From assembly GCA_035578155.1 (NCBI GenBank), contig JAPWDM010000032.1, positions 3,952,394 to 4,016,393 on the forward strand: a stretch of DNA of 64,000 nucleotides. The letters are read 5' to 3'. Position 1 is the stretch's first letter. Each line of letters opens with the position of its first letter. Both the position numbers and the translations under genes were made by a program. This DNA is from Brachynemurus nebulosus (taxonomy: Eukaryota > Arthropoda > Insecta > Neuroptera > Myrmeleontidae). Below the pieces are notes generated by a model. The model was not told where the DNA came from. It saw only the letters and a list, made by a program, of their open reading frames with translations, and made no database searches. Shown piece by piece: positions 51,646 through 64,000 of this stretch.

Positions 51646-53432
51646 AATACATTAACTTATGGGTATTCATTTGCCTTCGTATATGTAAAGTTAATAGTTT
51701 GGTTGAAATGACAGAATTAATTTACATGTAGGATGATTTCATCTTTACTTATAACTTATATGTACATTGATATGACTTTCGTTTAGGTATTAAAAATTTC
51801 ATATTCACTTCAATACATTAACTTATGGGTATTCATTTGCCTTCGTATATGTAAAGTTAATAGTTTGGTTGAAATGACAGAATTAATTTACATGTAGGAT
51901 GATTTCATCTTTACTTATAACTTATATGTACATTGATATGACTTTCGTTTAGGTATTAAAAATTTCATATTCACTTCAATACATTAACTTATGGGTATTC
52001 ATTTGCCTTCGTATATGTAAAGTTAATAGTTTGGTTGAAATGACAGAATTAATTTACATGTAGGATGATTTCATCTTTACTAATAACTTATATGTACATT
52101 GATATGACTTTCGTTTAGGTATTAAAAATTTCATATTCACTTCAATACATTAACTTATGGGTATTCATTTGCCTTCGTATATGTAAAGTTAATAGTTTGG
52201 TTGAAATGACAGAATTAATTTACATGTAGGATGATTTCATCTTTACTAATAACTTATATGTACATTGATATGACTTTCGTTTAGGTATTAAAAATTTCAT
52301 ATTCACTTCAATACATTAACTTATGGGTATTCATTTGCCTTCGTATATGTAAAGTTAATAGTTTGATTGAAAATGAAGTTTTTGTATCTTAAATGTACAT
52401 TACAACTTTTTGATCTGTTTAAAAAAAAAAAAAAAAATTTGTATTTTTAATGTACGTTTTTACAAATTTTTGATTAGTTGAAAAAAAAAATTTTTGTATT
52501 TTAAATGTACGTTTTTGCAACTTTTGGATTATTTGAAAAAATTTACATGTAGGATGATTTCATCTTTACTAATAACTTATATGTACATTGATATGACTTT
52601 CGTTTAGGTATTAAAAATTTCATATTCACTTCAATACATTAACTTATGGGTATTCATTTGCCTTCGTATATGTAAAGTTAATAGTTTGATTGAAAATGAA
52701 GTTTTTGTATCTTAAATGTACATTACAACTTTTTGATCTGTTTAAAAAAAAAAAAAAAAAAATTTGTATTTTTAATGTACGTTTTTAAAAATTTTTGATT
52801 AGTTGAAAAAAAAAATTTTTGTATTTTAAATGTACGTTTTTGCAACTTTTGGATTATTTGAAAAAATTTACATGTAGGATGATTTCATCTTTACTTATAA
52901 CTTACTGTTATATGTACAGTGATATGACTTTCGTTTAGGTATTAAAAATTTCATAGTCACTTCAATACATTAACTTATGGGTATTCATTTGCCTTCGTAT
53001 ATGTAAAGTTAATAGTTTGATTGAAAATGAAGTTTTTGTATCTTAAATGTACATTACAACTTTTTGATCTGTTTAAAAAAAAAAAAAAATTTGTATTTTT
53101 AATGTACGTTTTTACAAATTTTTGATTAGTTGAAAAAAAAATTTTTGTATTTTAAATGTACGTTTTTGCAACTTTTGGATTATTTGAAAAAATTTACATG
53201 TAGGATGATTTCATCTTTACTAATAACTTATATGTACATTGATATGACTTTCGTTTAGGTATTAAAAATTTTATATTCACTTCAATACATTAACTTATGG
53301 GTATTCATTTGCCTTCGTATATGTAAAGTTAATAGTTTGGTTGAAATGACAGAATTAATTTACATGTAGGATGATTTCATCTTTACTAATAACTTATATG
53401 TACATTGATATGACTTTCGTTTAGGTAAATTT

Positions 53433-53725
53433 GTATGAGGGGGAAGTTCTCTTATAACGAACTATAAATGCAAACATCACGAATGTGTGTGTGTTGTCTC
53501 TACCGTATACAACGCTATATTACCTATATGTATACTTCTTTTAAAAGAGGGGACGTTGTAAAAGACACATTTCATTCGCAATATATATTTATATGTGTGT
53601 TGTCGCTACCGTATATTTTAAAATCAGTTGTATATTAAATGTATGTTTTTGCAACTTTTATATTAGTTGAAAAAACTTATAGAAATAATTAACATGTAGG
53701 ATGAATTGAATATACTTATTTGTAA
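53433..53725 (+). promoter_or_regulatory. Spacer module 2, possible spacer promoter
   Basis: Near-identical to the module at 51,354 (for example ACTATAAATG in place of ACTTTAAATG) and followed by a new run of A and B units. Confidence 0.35.
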
Positions 53726-54358
53726 TACATTAACTTATGGGTATTCATTTGCCTTCGTATATGTAAAGTTAATAGTTTGGTTGAAATGACAGAATTAATT
53801 TACATGTAGGATGATTTCATCTTTACTTATAACTTATATGTACATTGATATGACTTTCGTTTAGGTATTAAAAATTTCATATTCACTTCAATACATTAAC
53901 TTATGGGTATTCATTTGCCTTCGTATATGTAAAGTTAATAGTTTGATTGAAAATGAAGTTTTTGTATCTTAAATGTACATTACAACTTTTTGATCTGTTT
54001 AAAAAAAAAAAAAAATTTGTATTTTTAATGTACGTTTTTACAAATTTTTGATTAGTTGAAAAAAAAATTTTTGTATTTTAAATGTACGTTTTTGCAACTT
54101 TTGGATTATTTGAAAAAATTTACATGTAGGATGATTTCATCTTTACTAATAACTTATATGTACATTGATATGACTTTCGTTTAGGTATTAAAAATTTTAT
54201 ATCCACTTCAATACATTAACTTATGGGTATTCATTTGCCTTCGTATATGTAAAGTTAATAGTTTGGTTGAAATGACAGAATTAATTTACATGTAGGATGA
54301 TTTCATCTTTACTAATAACTTATATGTACATTGATATGACTTTCGTTTAGGTAAATTT

Positions 54359-54653
54359 GTATGAGGGGGAAGTTCTCTTATAACGAACTATAAATGCAAA
54401 CATCACGAATGTGTGTGTGTTGTCTCTACCGTATACAACGCTATATTACCTATATGTATACTTCTTTTAAAAGAGGGGACGTTGTAAAAGACACATTTCA
54501 TTCGCAATATATATTTATATGTGTGTTGTCGCTACCGTATATTTTAAAATCAGTTGTATATTAAATGTATGTTTTTGCAACTTTTATATTAGTTGAAAAA
54601 ACTTATAGAAATAATTAACATGTAGGATGAATTGAATATACTTATTTGTAATA
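54359..54653 (+). promoter_or_regulatory. Spacer module 3, possible spacer promoter
   Basis: Near-identical to module 2 and exactly one 926-bp super-repeat downstream of it. Confidence 0.35.
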
Positions 54654-56330
54654 CATTAACTTATGGGTATTCATTTGCCTTCGTATATGTAAAGTTAATA
54701 GTTTGGTTGAAATGACAGAATTAATTTACATGTAGGATGATTTCATCTTTACTTATAACTTATATGTACATTGATATGACTTTCGTTTAGGTATTAAAAA
54801 TTTCATATTCACTTCAATACATTAACTTATGGGTATTCATTTGCCTTCGTATATGTAAAGTTAATAGTTTGGTTGAAATGACAGAATTAATTTAGATGTA
54901 GGATGATTTCATCTTTACTAATAACTTGTATGTACATTGATATGACTTTCGTTTAGGTATTAAAAATTTCATATTCACTTCAATACATTAACTTATGGGT
55001 ATTCATTTGCCTTCGTATATGTAAAGTTAATAGTTTGGTTGAAATGACAGAATTAATTTACATGTAGGATGATTTCATCTTTACTAATAACTTGTATGTA
55101 CATTGATATGACTTTCGTTTAGGTATTAAAAATTTCATATTCACTTCAATACATTAACTTATGGGTATTCATTTGCCTTCGTATATGTAAAGTTAATAGT
55201 TTGGTTGAAATGACAGAATTAATTTACATGTAGGATGATTTCATCTTTACTAATAACTTATATGTACATTGATATGACTTTCGTTTAGGTATTAAAAATT
55301 TCATATTCACTTCAATACATTAACTTATGGGTATTCATTTGCCTTCGTATATGTAAAGTTAATAGTTTGATTGAAAATGAAGTTTTTGTATCTTAAATGT
55401 ACATTACAACTTTTTGATCTGTTTAAAAAAAAAAAAAAAAAAAAAAAAATTTGTATTTTTAATGTACGTTTTTACAAATTTTTGATTAGTTGAAAAAAAA
55501 AATTTTTGTATTTTAAATGTACGTTTTTGCAACTTTTGGATTATTTGAAAAAATTTACATGTAGGATGATTTCATCTTTACTTATAACTTACTGTTATAT
55601 GTACAGTGATATGACTTTCGTTTAGGTATTAAAAATTTCAGTCACTTCAATACATTAACTTATGGGTATTCATTTGCCTTCGTATATGTAAAGTTAATAG
55701 TTTGATTGAAAATGAAGTTTTTGTATCTTAAATGTACATTACAACTTTTTGATCTGTTTAAAAAAAAAAAAAAAAAAAAAAAAAATTTGTATTTTTAATG
55801 TACGTTTTTACAAATTTTTGATTAGTTGAAAAAAAAAATTTTTGTATTTTAAATGTACGTTTTTGCAACTTTTGGATTATTTGAAAAAATTTACATGTAG
55901 GATGATTTCATCTTTACTTATAACTTACTGTTATATGTACACTGATATGACTTTCGTTTAGGTATTAAAAATTTCATAGTCACTTCAATACATTAACTTA
56001 TGGGTATTCATTTGCCTTCGTATATGTAAAGTTAATAGTTTGATTGAAAATGAAGTTTTTGTATCTTAAATGTACATTACAACTTTTTGATCTGTTTAAA
56101 AAAAAAAAAAAAAAAAAAAAAAATTTGTATTTTTAATGTACGTTTTTACAAATTTTTGATTAGTTGAAAAAAAAAAATTTTTGTATTTTAAATGTACGTT
56201 TTTGCAACTTTTGGATTATTTGAAAAAATTTACATGTAGGATGATTTCATCTTTACTTATAACTTACTGTTATATGTACACTGATATGACTTTCGTTTAG
56301 GTATTAAAAATTTCATATTCACTTGTATGT

Positions 56331-57968
56331 TAAATATACAATATGTTTCATATATTTATATAAAAACATAAAAAACAGAAAAATAAATGAAAAATTTAAA
56401 AAAAGTTTCTTATATTTCAATATAAACTTTAAAAAACTTCAATTCTAATAACTTATTTTATAGTTTTAATCAATTTTGTAACGAATTAAAACAAAAAAAT
56501 ATAAAAAAAAAGTAAAATTTACCACGCTTCTGGTTCCAAAACATTATTATAAGATGGTGCTGCCTTTTCAAATATCGATGTATATGGTTGACAAACGTTA
56601 TGAATGGATCGGTCGAAGTATATGAAACTATTGTGTATATGTGTAAGAGCATTACATTAATAGTTTTGATTTTGACTAGGTTCTGTTCTTTTGAAAATAT
56701 TATGTTTTATAATATGATATTTTCAAATAATTTTTGTTTACTGTAATAACATCGTAAAGGTACCTCATCGAAAAATTATGAAAAGGTATAAAGTAAGTGT
56801 TTTGGTATTAAAAAATATGTTAACATATATTTTTTATTAACCGTAAACCATTTATATATACATATATGTATATATGTATGTATATATATATATTTATATA
56901 TATATATATATATCTTATACATGTAATGCGTACATATTGTATAAAAATAAGTTGGTAATGATGGTTCTTTATCCTCATATGCAACTTTATATATGTAAAA
57001 CAATGTTGTATGTATTTCACAATAATAAATTAAACATTTATTTGAATGTGATATATCTGTAAAGAGCATATTGATAAGATTTTTTTTTTTAAAATCATAA
57101 ATTATTAATATGGTCCTCGTCCCTAGACTTGATTGCAGCCAGTACGTTAACAGTTATCTCGATTGCTATGTACTTATTATTTTATAAAGATAATAGAGAT
57201 CATAGTTGGGATAACGGTGCTCTGATGGCATAGTTCCGATTCGACACTTCAAGTTAACAATGCCGGGCTGTTAATCGGGATCTGCGTATTGCAGTGGCTA
57301 GGAGGTGGGTGGATAACATATCATATGTTAATAAATGTTATTATAATTTTATTGTGTTAAATGTAAAATGGTATATATATGTATATATATATATATATGT
57401 ATCTATATGTATATATATATAAAATTTTTATAATTTTTCCATCTTATACTATGTCAAAGCAAGTCCATGGGCTATAGGTGTTAAACCTTAGGCTCTTATG
57501 TGGACAAACAATTTTATAAAATAAATTTTTTAATAAATTTATAATGCAAGAAACTCACTACATACCAAGCGAGAATGAAGTGTGTTATTTGAACGTAAAA
57601 TAAATATATATTTTATATATTTAAAAATTGTCGCATACAATCTAGCGAAGAGTTATGAGCAAATGTTTGAATTATTTCAATAAAACTATATTACTTAAAA
57701 TATATGGTAATAGTTTTTATTCAAATATGAATATTTTCAAAAAAGAATTTTTTTTATTTTTTTAAATATTAAAAATTTTAGAAAATATTTTTTATATAAA
57801 AAGTAACAAAAGAAATAAATTTATTTTTATTTCAATTTTTGTTATAATTTTTATATGTTTATATCAGTTTATGAAGAAATTTCATACTGATTAATAAATG
57901 AAAAACTTTTTAAAATATTTCTTTTTTTTTTAAATTGGAATAATTTTATTAAGTTTGGAACATACAGT
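56331..57968 (+). other. 5' external transcribed spacer and gene promoter region
   Basis: AT-rich DNA between the spacer array and 18S, with TA-rich runs near 56,860-56,915 and 57,370-57,420. A GC-richer, structured-looking island lies at 57,110-57,320 (for example GGTGCTCTGATGGCATAGTT and TGCCGGGCTGTTAATCGGG). The transcription start was not located. Confidence 0.6.
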
Positions 57969-59430
57969 TCCCTGGTTGATCCTGCCAGTAGTCATATGCT
58001 TGTCTCAAAGATTAAGCCATGCATGTCTCAGTACAAGCCATATTAAGGTGAAACCGCGAAAGGCTCATTATATCAGTTATGGTTCCTTAGATCGTACATA
58101 CATTTACTTGGATAACTGTGGTAATTCTAGAGCTAATACATGCAAACAGAGTTCCGACCAGAGATGGAAGGAATGCTTTTATTAGATCAAAACCAATCGA
58201 TGTTAACATATTTTTATAATATATTTTATGTTTTTTTATAATTTCATATATATATTTAATATATGTGCATCGTAATAATTTGGTGACTCTGAATAACTTT
58301 TAGCTGATCGCACGGTCTTTATAGTACCGGCGACGCATCTTTCAAATGTCTGCCTTATCAACTGTCGATGGTAGGTTCTGCGCCTACCATGGTTGTAACG
58401 GGTAACGGGGAATCAGGGTTCGATTCCGGAGAGGGAGCCTGAGAAACGGCTACCACATCCAAGGAAGGCAGCAGGCGCGCAAATTACCCACTCCCGGCAC
58501 GGGGAGGTAGTGACGAAAAATAACGATACGGGACTCATCCGAGGCCCCGTAATCGGAATGAGTACACTTTAAATCCTTTAACGAGGATCCATTGGAGGGC
58601 AAGTCTGGTGCCAGCAGCCGCGGTAATTCCAGCTCCAATAGCGTATATTAAAGTTGTTGCGGTTAAAAAGCTCGTAGTCGAATTTGTGTCCTACACTGTC
58701 GGTTCACCGCTCGCGGTGTTTAACTGGCATGTTTTGTGGGACGTCCTACCGGTGGTGAGGTATAAATTATATATTGTATAATATGGTTATAAATACTTGT
58801 ATTTTTATTTAAATTTTTATTTTTATGGTAAGTTATTATTTATATTTTTACTTGCTTGAAAAGTTTAAAGTATACTAGTTAAATTTTATATACTAATATG
58901 TACATTAAAGTATAATTTATCGTAAGTGTTAAAGTTATTTATTTTTTATAATTTAAATAATGGAGACAGCCTCCCAATTATAATCCTATCGCGGTGCTCT
59001 TAATTGAGTGTCGAGATGGGCCGGTACGTTTACTTTGAACAAATTAGAGTGCTTAAAGCAGGCTTTAAAATTTAAATAGTGCCTGAATATTGTGTGCATG
59101 GAATAATGGAATAGGACCTCGGTTCTATTTTGTTGGTTTTCGGAAGTTTTTCCGAGGTAATGATTAATACGGACAGATGGGGGCATTCGTATTGCGACGT
59201 TAGAGGTGAAATTCTTGGATCGTCGCAAGACGGACAGAAGCGAAAGCATTTGCCAAAAATGTTTTGATTGATCAAGAACGAAAGTTAGAGGTTCGAAGGC
59301 GATCAGATACCGCCCTAGTTCTAACCATAAACGATGCCAGCTAGCGATCCGCCAAAGTTCCTCCGATGACTTGGCGGGCAGCTTCCGGGAAACCAAAGCT
59401 TTTGGGTTCCGGGGGAAGTATGGTTGCAAA

Positions 59431-59479
<49 letters not shown>

Positions 59480-60135
59480 GCGGCTTAATTTGACTCAACA
59501 CGGGAAACCTCACCAGGCCCGGACACCGGAAGGATTGACAGATTGAAAGCTCTTTCTTGATTCGGTGGGTGGTGGTGCATGGCCGTTCCTAGTTGGTGGA
59601 GCGATTTGTCTGGTTAATTCCGATAACGAACGAGACTCTAGCCTACTAAATAGACGTACTTTATTACCGGCATCTCAAGGCCCATCGGCTGTATTGTTAC
59701 TGAATGTTATTTGTATATTTTGTTTTAATATATTTATAATATGTATGATTGATAATATTCATTTATGTTTTTTATTTCTTTGGGGATAAATTTCTATGTG
59801 TAATTACTTAATTTGCATTAATGATATATTTAACATGATACATTAACTAAAGTGACATCAGTTTTTTGATGTGGTTTTTACTGCCGGCGTACAAATAATT
59901 CTTCTTAGAGGGACAGGCGGCTTCTAGCCGCACGAGATTGAGCAATAACAGGTCTGTGATGCCCTTAGATGTTCTGGGCCGCACGCGCGCTACACTGAAG
60001 GAATCAGCGTGTTTTCCTCTGGCCGAAAGGTCCGGGTAACCCGCTGAACCTCCTTCGTGCTAGGGATTGGGGCTTGCAATTATTCCCCATGAACGAGGAA
60101 TTCCCAGTAAGCGCGAGTCATAAGCTCGCGTTGAT

Positions 60136-60181
<46 letters not shown>

Positions 60182-60272
60182 AATGATTTAGTGAGGTCTT
60201 CAGACTGGTGCGCGGCAATGTTTTTAAAAGACATTGCCGATGATGCTGGAAAGATGACCAAACTTGATCATT

Positions 60273-60330
<58 letters not shown>
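57969..60330 (+). rRNA. 18S ribosomal RNA
   Basis: Begins at the CCTGGTTGATCCTGCCAGTA universal 5' end and finishes at GGTGAACCTGCGGAAGGATC followed by ATTA. Recognisable core segments: GCCAGCAGCCGCGGTAATTC near 58,612, AAACTTAAAGGAATTGACGG near 59,436, and GTACACACCGCCCGTCGCTA near 60,154. Length about 2,360 bases versus roughly 1,900 in typical insects; the excess is AT-rich insertion in variable regions near 58,195-58,285, 58,760-58,965 and 59,700-59,880. The core sequences look intact. Open reading frames on either strand here are spurious. Confidence 0.98.
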
Positions 60331-60333
<3 letters not shown>

Positions 60334-61017
60334 AAATATAACAAAACTTGATTTTTGTGATTTTTTATATATATTAATGTTTTGTTAAAATATTTTGTTT
60401 ATAAATTCCTTATATTTTTATGTAAGTAAAAGAAAAATTTACTTTTTTTCTATAACTTACTTTATAAAATATATAATTTTTATAATATAAAAATTATAAT
60501 ATTGTAATAAATAAACACGTATTTGGATACCAATTTTTAATATATTAAATATATTATTGGTTATAAAGTTTTACATCCAAATGTTAATTTGATTTTTTAA
60601 TTTTTTTTTTGATATGTGTTTATTTTTATATATCAATATATAAATTTTTTTTTTTATATTAACAATATTAAAAATTTATTGAATCTATATAAAATAAATA
60701 GCATATTCGTAAAATAACAAAACAAGTTATTTTCAATATGTCTTATTTATAATATAGTTATTTAATAAATGAGTTTTCTTTAAAAAAAAAATTTTTTTTT
60801 TTTTTTAATGTTTTGTCAAATAAACAAGCAAGCACTGTATCTAATAAAATTTTATTAAATATTATTATTTATTCTTTTATACAAATGTAAGTCAATATAA
60901 AACAAACAAAAAAATTGTTTTTTTATTGCAGTCTTTTTATTATTATTTTATAATAATAAAAAAAGTATAAATTTTTATTTAATATAAATATTTTTTAAAA
61001 TTTAATAATATAAAGAT
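60331..61017 (+). other. Internal transcribed spacer 1
   Basis: About 690 bp of very AT-rich sequence between 18S and 5.8S. No conserved element recognised. Confidence 0.9.
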
Positions 61018-61172
61018 TACCCTGAACGGTGGATCACTTGGCTCGTGGGTCGATGAAGAACGCAGCTAATTGCGCGTCAACTTGTGAACTGCAGGACACA
61101 TGAACATCGACATTTCGAACGCACATTGCGGTCCTTGGATACTGTTCCCGGACCACACCTGGCTGAGGGTCG
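61018..61172 (+). rRNA. 5.8S ribosomal RNA
   Basis: Begins CCTGAACGGTGGATCACTTG and contains GATGAAGAACGCAGCTAATT and GAACATCGACATTTCGAACG. Length about 155 bases. The region after it shows no 2S-like segment, so the split 5.8S/2S arrangement of some Diptera is not evident. Confidence 0.95.
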
Positions 61173-61741
61173 TATACAATAATATATTAAAAGATTATTT
61201 TTAATAAAAGATAATATATTTTTTAAAATATATATCTTATAAATAATAAAATGAATGTTCGTATATTTTTTTAATTTATACGTCATTCTAAATTATATGA
61301 TGTTTTTAATGTATGTATTTTTAATATTATTTTTCTATATCTTACTTATTATAAATGTGTAAGAATAAGAAAATCAAATAATACATCACATCATTTTAAT
61401 TTAATAAAAATGAAACAATATTTTCTAAAAAAATATAAAAATAAATTTAAACACATATAGTAATGAAAACCAAAAATTATTCATGTATATATGTGTTTTA
61501 AATATCTAATTATTTTTATTTTATGAAAATATGAAATAACGAAATAATTTATTTCTTATTAATTTTCATATAAATATTAAATAATAATATTTAAAAATTT
61601 AACATAATAACATAAGATAAAATTTTTTGGTTTAAGTAATTACTAATAGTGTTTTTATTTTTTCAAAATAAAATTTTTTTATATTTATTTATAAAGAAAA
61701 TATTGAAGAAAAAAACATTTTTATTTTATTTATTTATAATT
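61173..61741 (+). other. Internal transcribed spacer 2
   Basis: About 570 bp, AT-rich, between 5.8S and 28S. Confidence 0.9.
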
Positions 61742-62110
61742 GCGACCTCAGAGTAGGTGAGATTACCCGCTGAATTTAAGCATATTATTAAGCGGAGGAA
61801 AAGAAACTAACTAGGATTCCCTTAGTAGCGGCGAGCGAACAGGGAAAAGCCCATCACTGAACCCCATGGCTAAATAAAAATGGTCATTCGGGGAATGTAG
61901 TGTTTGGGAGGATCCATAATTTTTTATATAACCTGTTATTTTATGTAATAAGTCCAAGTCCATCTTGAATGGGGCCATATACCCAGAGAGGGTGCCAGGC
62001 CCGTAGTGACTATATACTGAATAACAGGTGGATCTCTCCTTAGAGTCGGGTTGCTTGAGAGTGCAGCTCTAAGTGGGTGGTAAACTCCATCTAAGGCTAA
62101 ATATAACCAC

Positions 62111-62152
<42 letters not shown>

Positions 62153-63145
62153 AACTTTGAAGAGAGAGTTCAAGAGTACGTAAAACCGTTCAGGGGTAAA
62201 CCTGAAAAACCCGAAAGGTCGAAAGATGAGATTCATTTACTTTTTATCGTATATTAACCAACTTGTATTTGTTAGTGACAAAATTTATTATTATTATATA
62301 TTATAATTTTTTATGGTATATTTATAATTTATAAAATTATTGCACTACTATATGTTGTGTATAATAACGAGGTATGCACTTCTCATCTTGTAGGACGTCG
62401 CGACCCGTTAAATATTGATTTATGAAATATTTTTGTGCATTGTATATTATATTATAAATTTTTATTTATTTGTGTAATATATGCCTATATTATCTAATTA
62501 ATTGTTTGACGGTATAAATATTCATAATATAAGATTAAGTGTAAAAATTTTTTTTTTTACACGTTCATTACCTAAAACGAGTATATATGGGTTTTATTAG
62601 GTTTTTTATATTTCTTAATAAAACATATGATTTTATTTGGTTTTTATACCAATAAATCATACCATATTACTGTCAGTTTTTAGGTATTAATTTGAACAAT
62701 AATCTTTTTGTCAGCGACGCTATAGCTTTGGGTACTTTCAGGACCCGTCTTGAAACACGGACCAAGGAGTCTAGCATGTGCGCAAGTCATTGGGAATAAA
62801 ATATTTTTTCATCGAAATATTAATAAATTTTATGAAACCCAAAGGCGAAATGAAAGTAAAATAATTTTTTTAAAAAAAATTTTTATTTTTTTTATTATAA
62901 ATTTGAGGGAGGATATATTTTTATTATGTATTAAATATCGCACTCCCAGGGCATCTTATATTATTCTTATAATTTTTTTATAATTTTTATTATGAATAAA
63001 GGTGCACCTAGAGCGTACACGCTGGGACCCGAAAGATGGTGAACTATGCCTGGTCAGGACGAAGTCAGGGGAAACCCTGATGGAGGTCCGTAGCGATTCT
63101 GACGTGCAAATCGATCGTCGGAACTGGGTATAGGGGCGAAAGACT

Positions 63146-63198
<53 letters not shown>

Positions 63199-64000
63199 CG
63201 TTCATCATTCAACGAGTCTCATCCGGTAAAGCGAATGATTAGAGGCCTTGGGGCCGAAACGACCTCAACCTATTCTCAAACTTTAAATGGGTGAGATCTC
63301 TAGCTTGCTTAAAATCATATATTGATTTTATTTTTATTTTTAATTTTATATATATGTGAAGCTATGAGAATAATATTTTTAATTAAGATAATATTTATGG
63401 ATCAGAATGCCAAGTGGGCCACTTTTGGTAAGCAGAACTGGCGCTGTGGGATGAACCAAACATAGAGTTAAAGCGCCAAAATCGACGCTTATGGGATACC
63501 ATGAAAGGTGTTGGTTGCTTAAGACAGCAGGACGGTGGCCATGGAAGTCGGAATCCGCTAAGGAGTGTGTAGCAACTCACCTGCCGAAGCAACTAGCCCT
63601 GAAAATGGATGGCGCTGAAGCGTCGTGCTTATACTCTATCGTCAATTGTTATTATAGATATTTATTATTTTTATAAAAATTTTTAAATATCATGAAAACT
63701 TGACGAGTAGGAGGGTCGCGATGGTGTGCGCGGAAGGATTGGCCGTGAGGCTGTCTGGAGCCGCCATCGGTGCAGATCTTGGTGGTAGTAGCAAATACTC
63801 TAGCGAGGCCCTGGAGGACTGACGTGGAGAAGGGTTTCGTGTGAACAGCAGTTGCACACGAGTCAGTCGATCCTAAGCCCTAGGTGAAAACCGATGTTAA
63901 TGTTGATGTGTTTTAATAAATTATATAATTATTTTTATAAATAATTATTATTTAAAATAATAAAATTTTATAAAATAAATAAATAAATAATAAATAATTA
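61742..64000 (+). rRNA. 28S ribosomal RNA, 5' part (continues past window)
   Basis: Starts GCGACCTCAGAGTAGGTGAG, then the classic CTGAATTTAAGCATATTATT and TAGTAGCGGCGAGCGAACAG. Core segments continue with TACCGTGAGGGAAAGTTGAA near 62,130, the D2/D3 region with CAGGACCCGTCTTGAAACAC near 62,740, and AGCTGGTTCCCTCCGAAGTT near 63,162. Long AT-rich expansions occupy about 62,240-62,370, 62,410-62,690 and 62,795-62,995. The window ends inside an AT-rich expansion, before the region where R1/R2 elements usually insert. Confidence 0.97.

Larger units (their letters stand above)
51354..56330 (+). repeat. rDNA intergenic spacer repeat array
   Basis: A hierarchical array. The basic 166-bp A unit contains GGGTATTCATTTGCCTTCGT, TACATGTAGGATGATTTCAT and ATATGACTTTCGTTTAGGTA; I count about 18 copies of its core. 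In seven of them a B unit is inserted, containing GATCTGTTTAAAAAAAAA, an A-run of about 14-26 bases, and TGTACGTTTTTGCAACTTTT. Three copies of a third module begin GTATGAGGGGGAAGTTC (51,354, 53,433, 54,359). The array lies 1.6 kb upstream of 18S in the same orientation, as expected of an rDNA spacer. Confidence 0.9.

Noticed and set aside
51354..56330. CRISPR-like array (regular repeats)
   Set aside because: The units are long (166 bp and more), directly adjoining, without unique spacers, and lie in an arthropod rDNA spacer.
58450..60344. Several ORFs on both strands within 18S
   Set aside because: The region is a clear 18S rRNA gene; the ORFs follow conserved rRNA core sequence by chance.
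62750..63676. ORFs within 28S
   Set aside because: The sequence is 28S rRNA core and expansion segments.

Overview
The window is from an insect or closely related arthropod nuclear genome: AT-rich, dense in transposable elements, with eukaryotic rRNA genes at its right end (18S, ITS1, 5.8S, ITS2, start of 28S; + strand, from about 57,969). Arthropod-type promoter motifs (TATA box plus TCAGT initiator), Dong/R4-like LINEs and AT-rich rRNA expansion segments fit an insect. The 28S D2 core reads most like Hymenoptera from memory, but a hemipteran is not excluded. I see no ordinary host gene with introns.

Layout. 1-330: remnant of a LINE ORF2 (minus). 440-830: low-complexity DNA with a 20-bp minisatellite. 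1,296-1,899: an intact compact single-exon gene of a virus-like small-protein family with its own TATA/initiator and polyA signal. 2,308-4,689: a complete hAT transposon with open transposase, inverted ends and an 8-bp target duplication. 5,700-6,410: LINE ORF1 remnant and a tRNA-like sequence. 7,864-13,213: an old LINE ORF split by a 4.8-kb Copia-type LTR retrotransposon (LTRs, 5-bp duplication, PBS), itself broken by a hairpin element. 14,747-14,937: a GC-rich MITE.

15,111-24,487 is the most interesting region: a 9.4-kb unit with ~140-bp terminal inverted repeats and a near-perfect 6-bp target duplication. It carries degraded genes that resemble a virus-like gene set: an OB-fold-like small protein (+), a second member of the 1,350-1,835 family (-), and a long capsid-like protein (-). 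About 4.3 kb of nested retroelements sits in its middle, so the original unit was about 5.1 kb.

25,053-36,135 and 41,441-48,043 are chains of LINEs joined at (TAA)n tracts: Dong/R4-like elements (Myb-like domain, RT, CCHC, PD-D/E endonuclease) and I-group-like elements (gag with CCHC, APE endonuclease, RT, RNase H). Their 3' UTRs are arrays of hairpins with varied stems but repeated spacers. Between the two I-like copies lie a LINE C-terminal fragment, a Tc1-like MITE, an 84-bp TA tract and several degenerate tandem repeats.

48,045-57,968 runs from the edge of the repeat-rich DNA into rDNA spacer: a 381-bp tandem duplication, an intact pogo/Jerky-type transposase with a PHD-like C-terminal finger (minus), then a hierarchical spacer array (166-bp units, A-tract units, three copies of a ~290-bp module that may be spacer promoters), and the 5' ETS. 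The 18S is about 2.36 kb, enlarged by AT-rich insertions in variable regions. The window ends inside 28S.

Apart from the rRNA genes, nearly everything is mobile DNA. Three long proteins look open and complete: the hAT transposase, the pogo-like transposase and the 161-aa virus-like protein.
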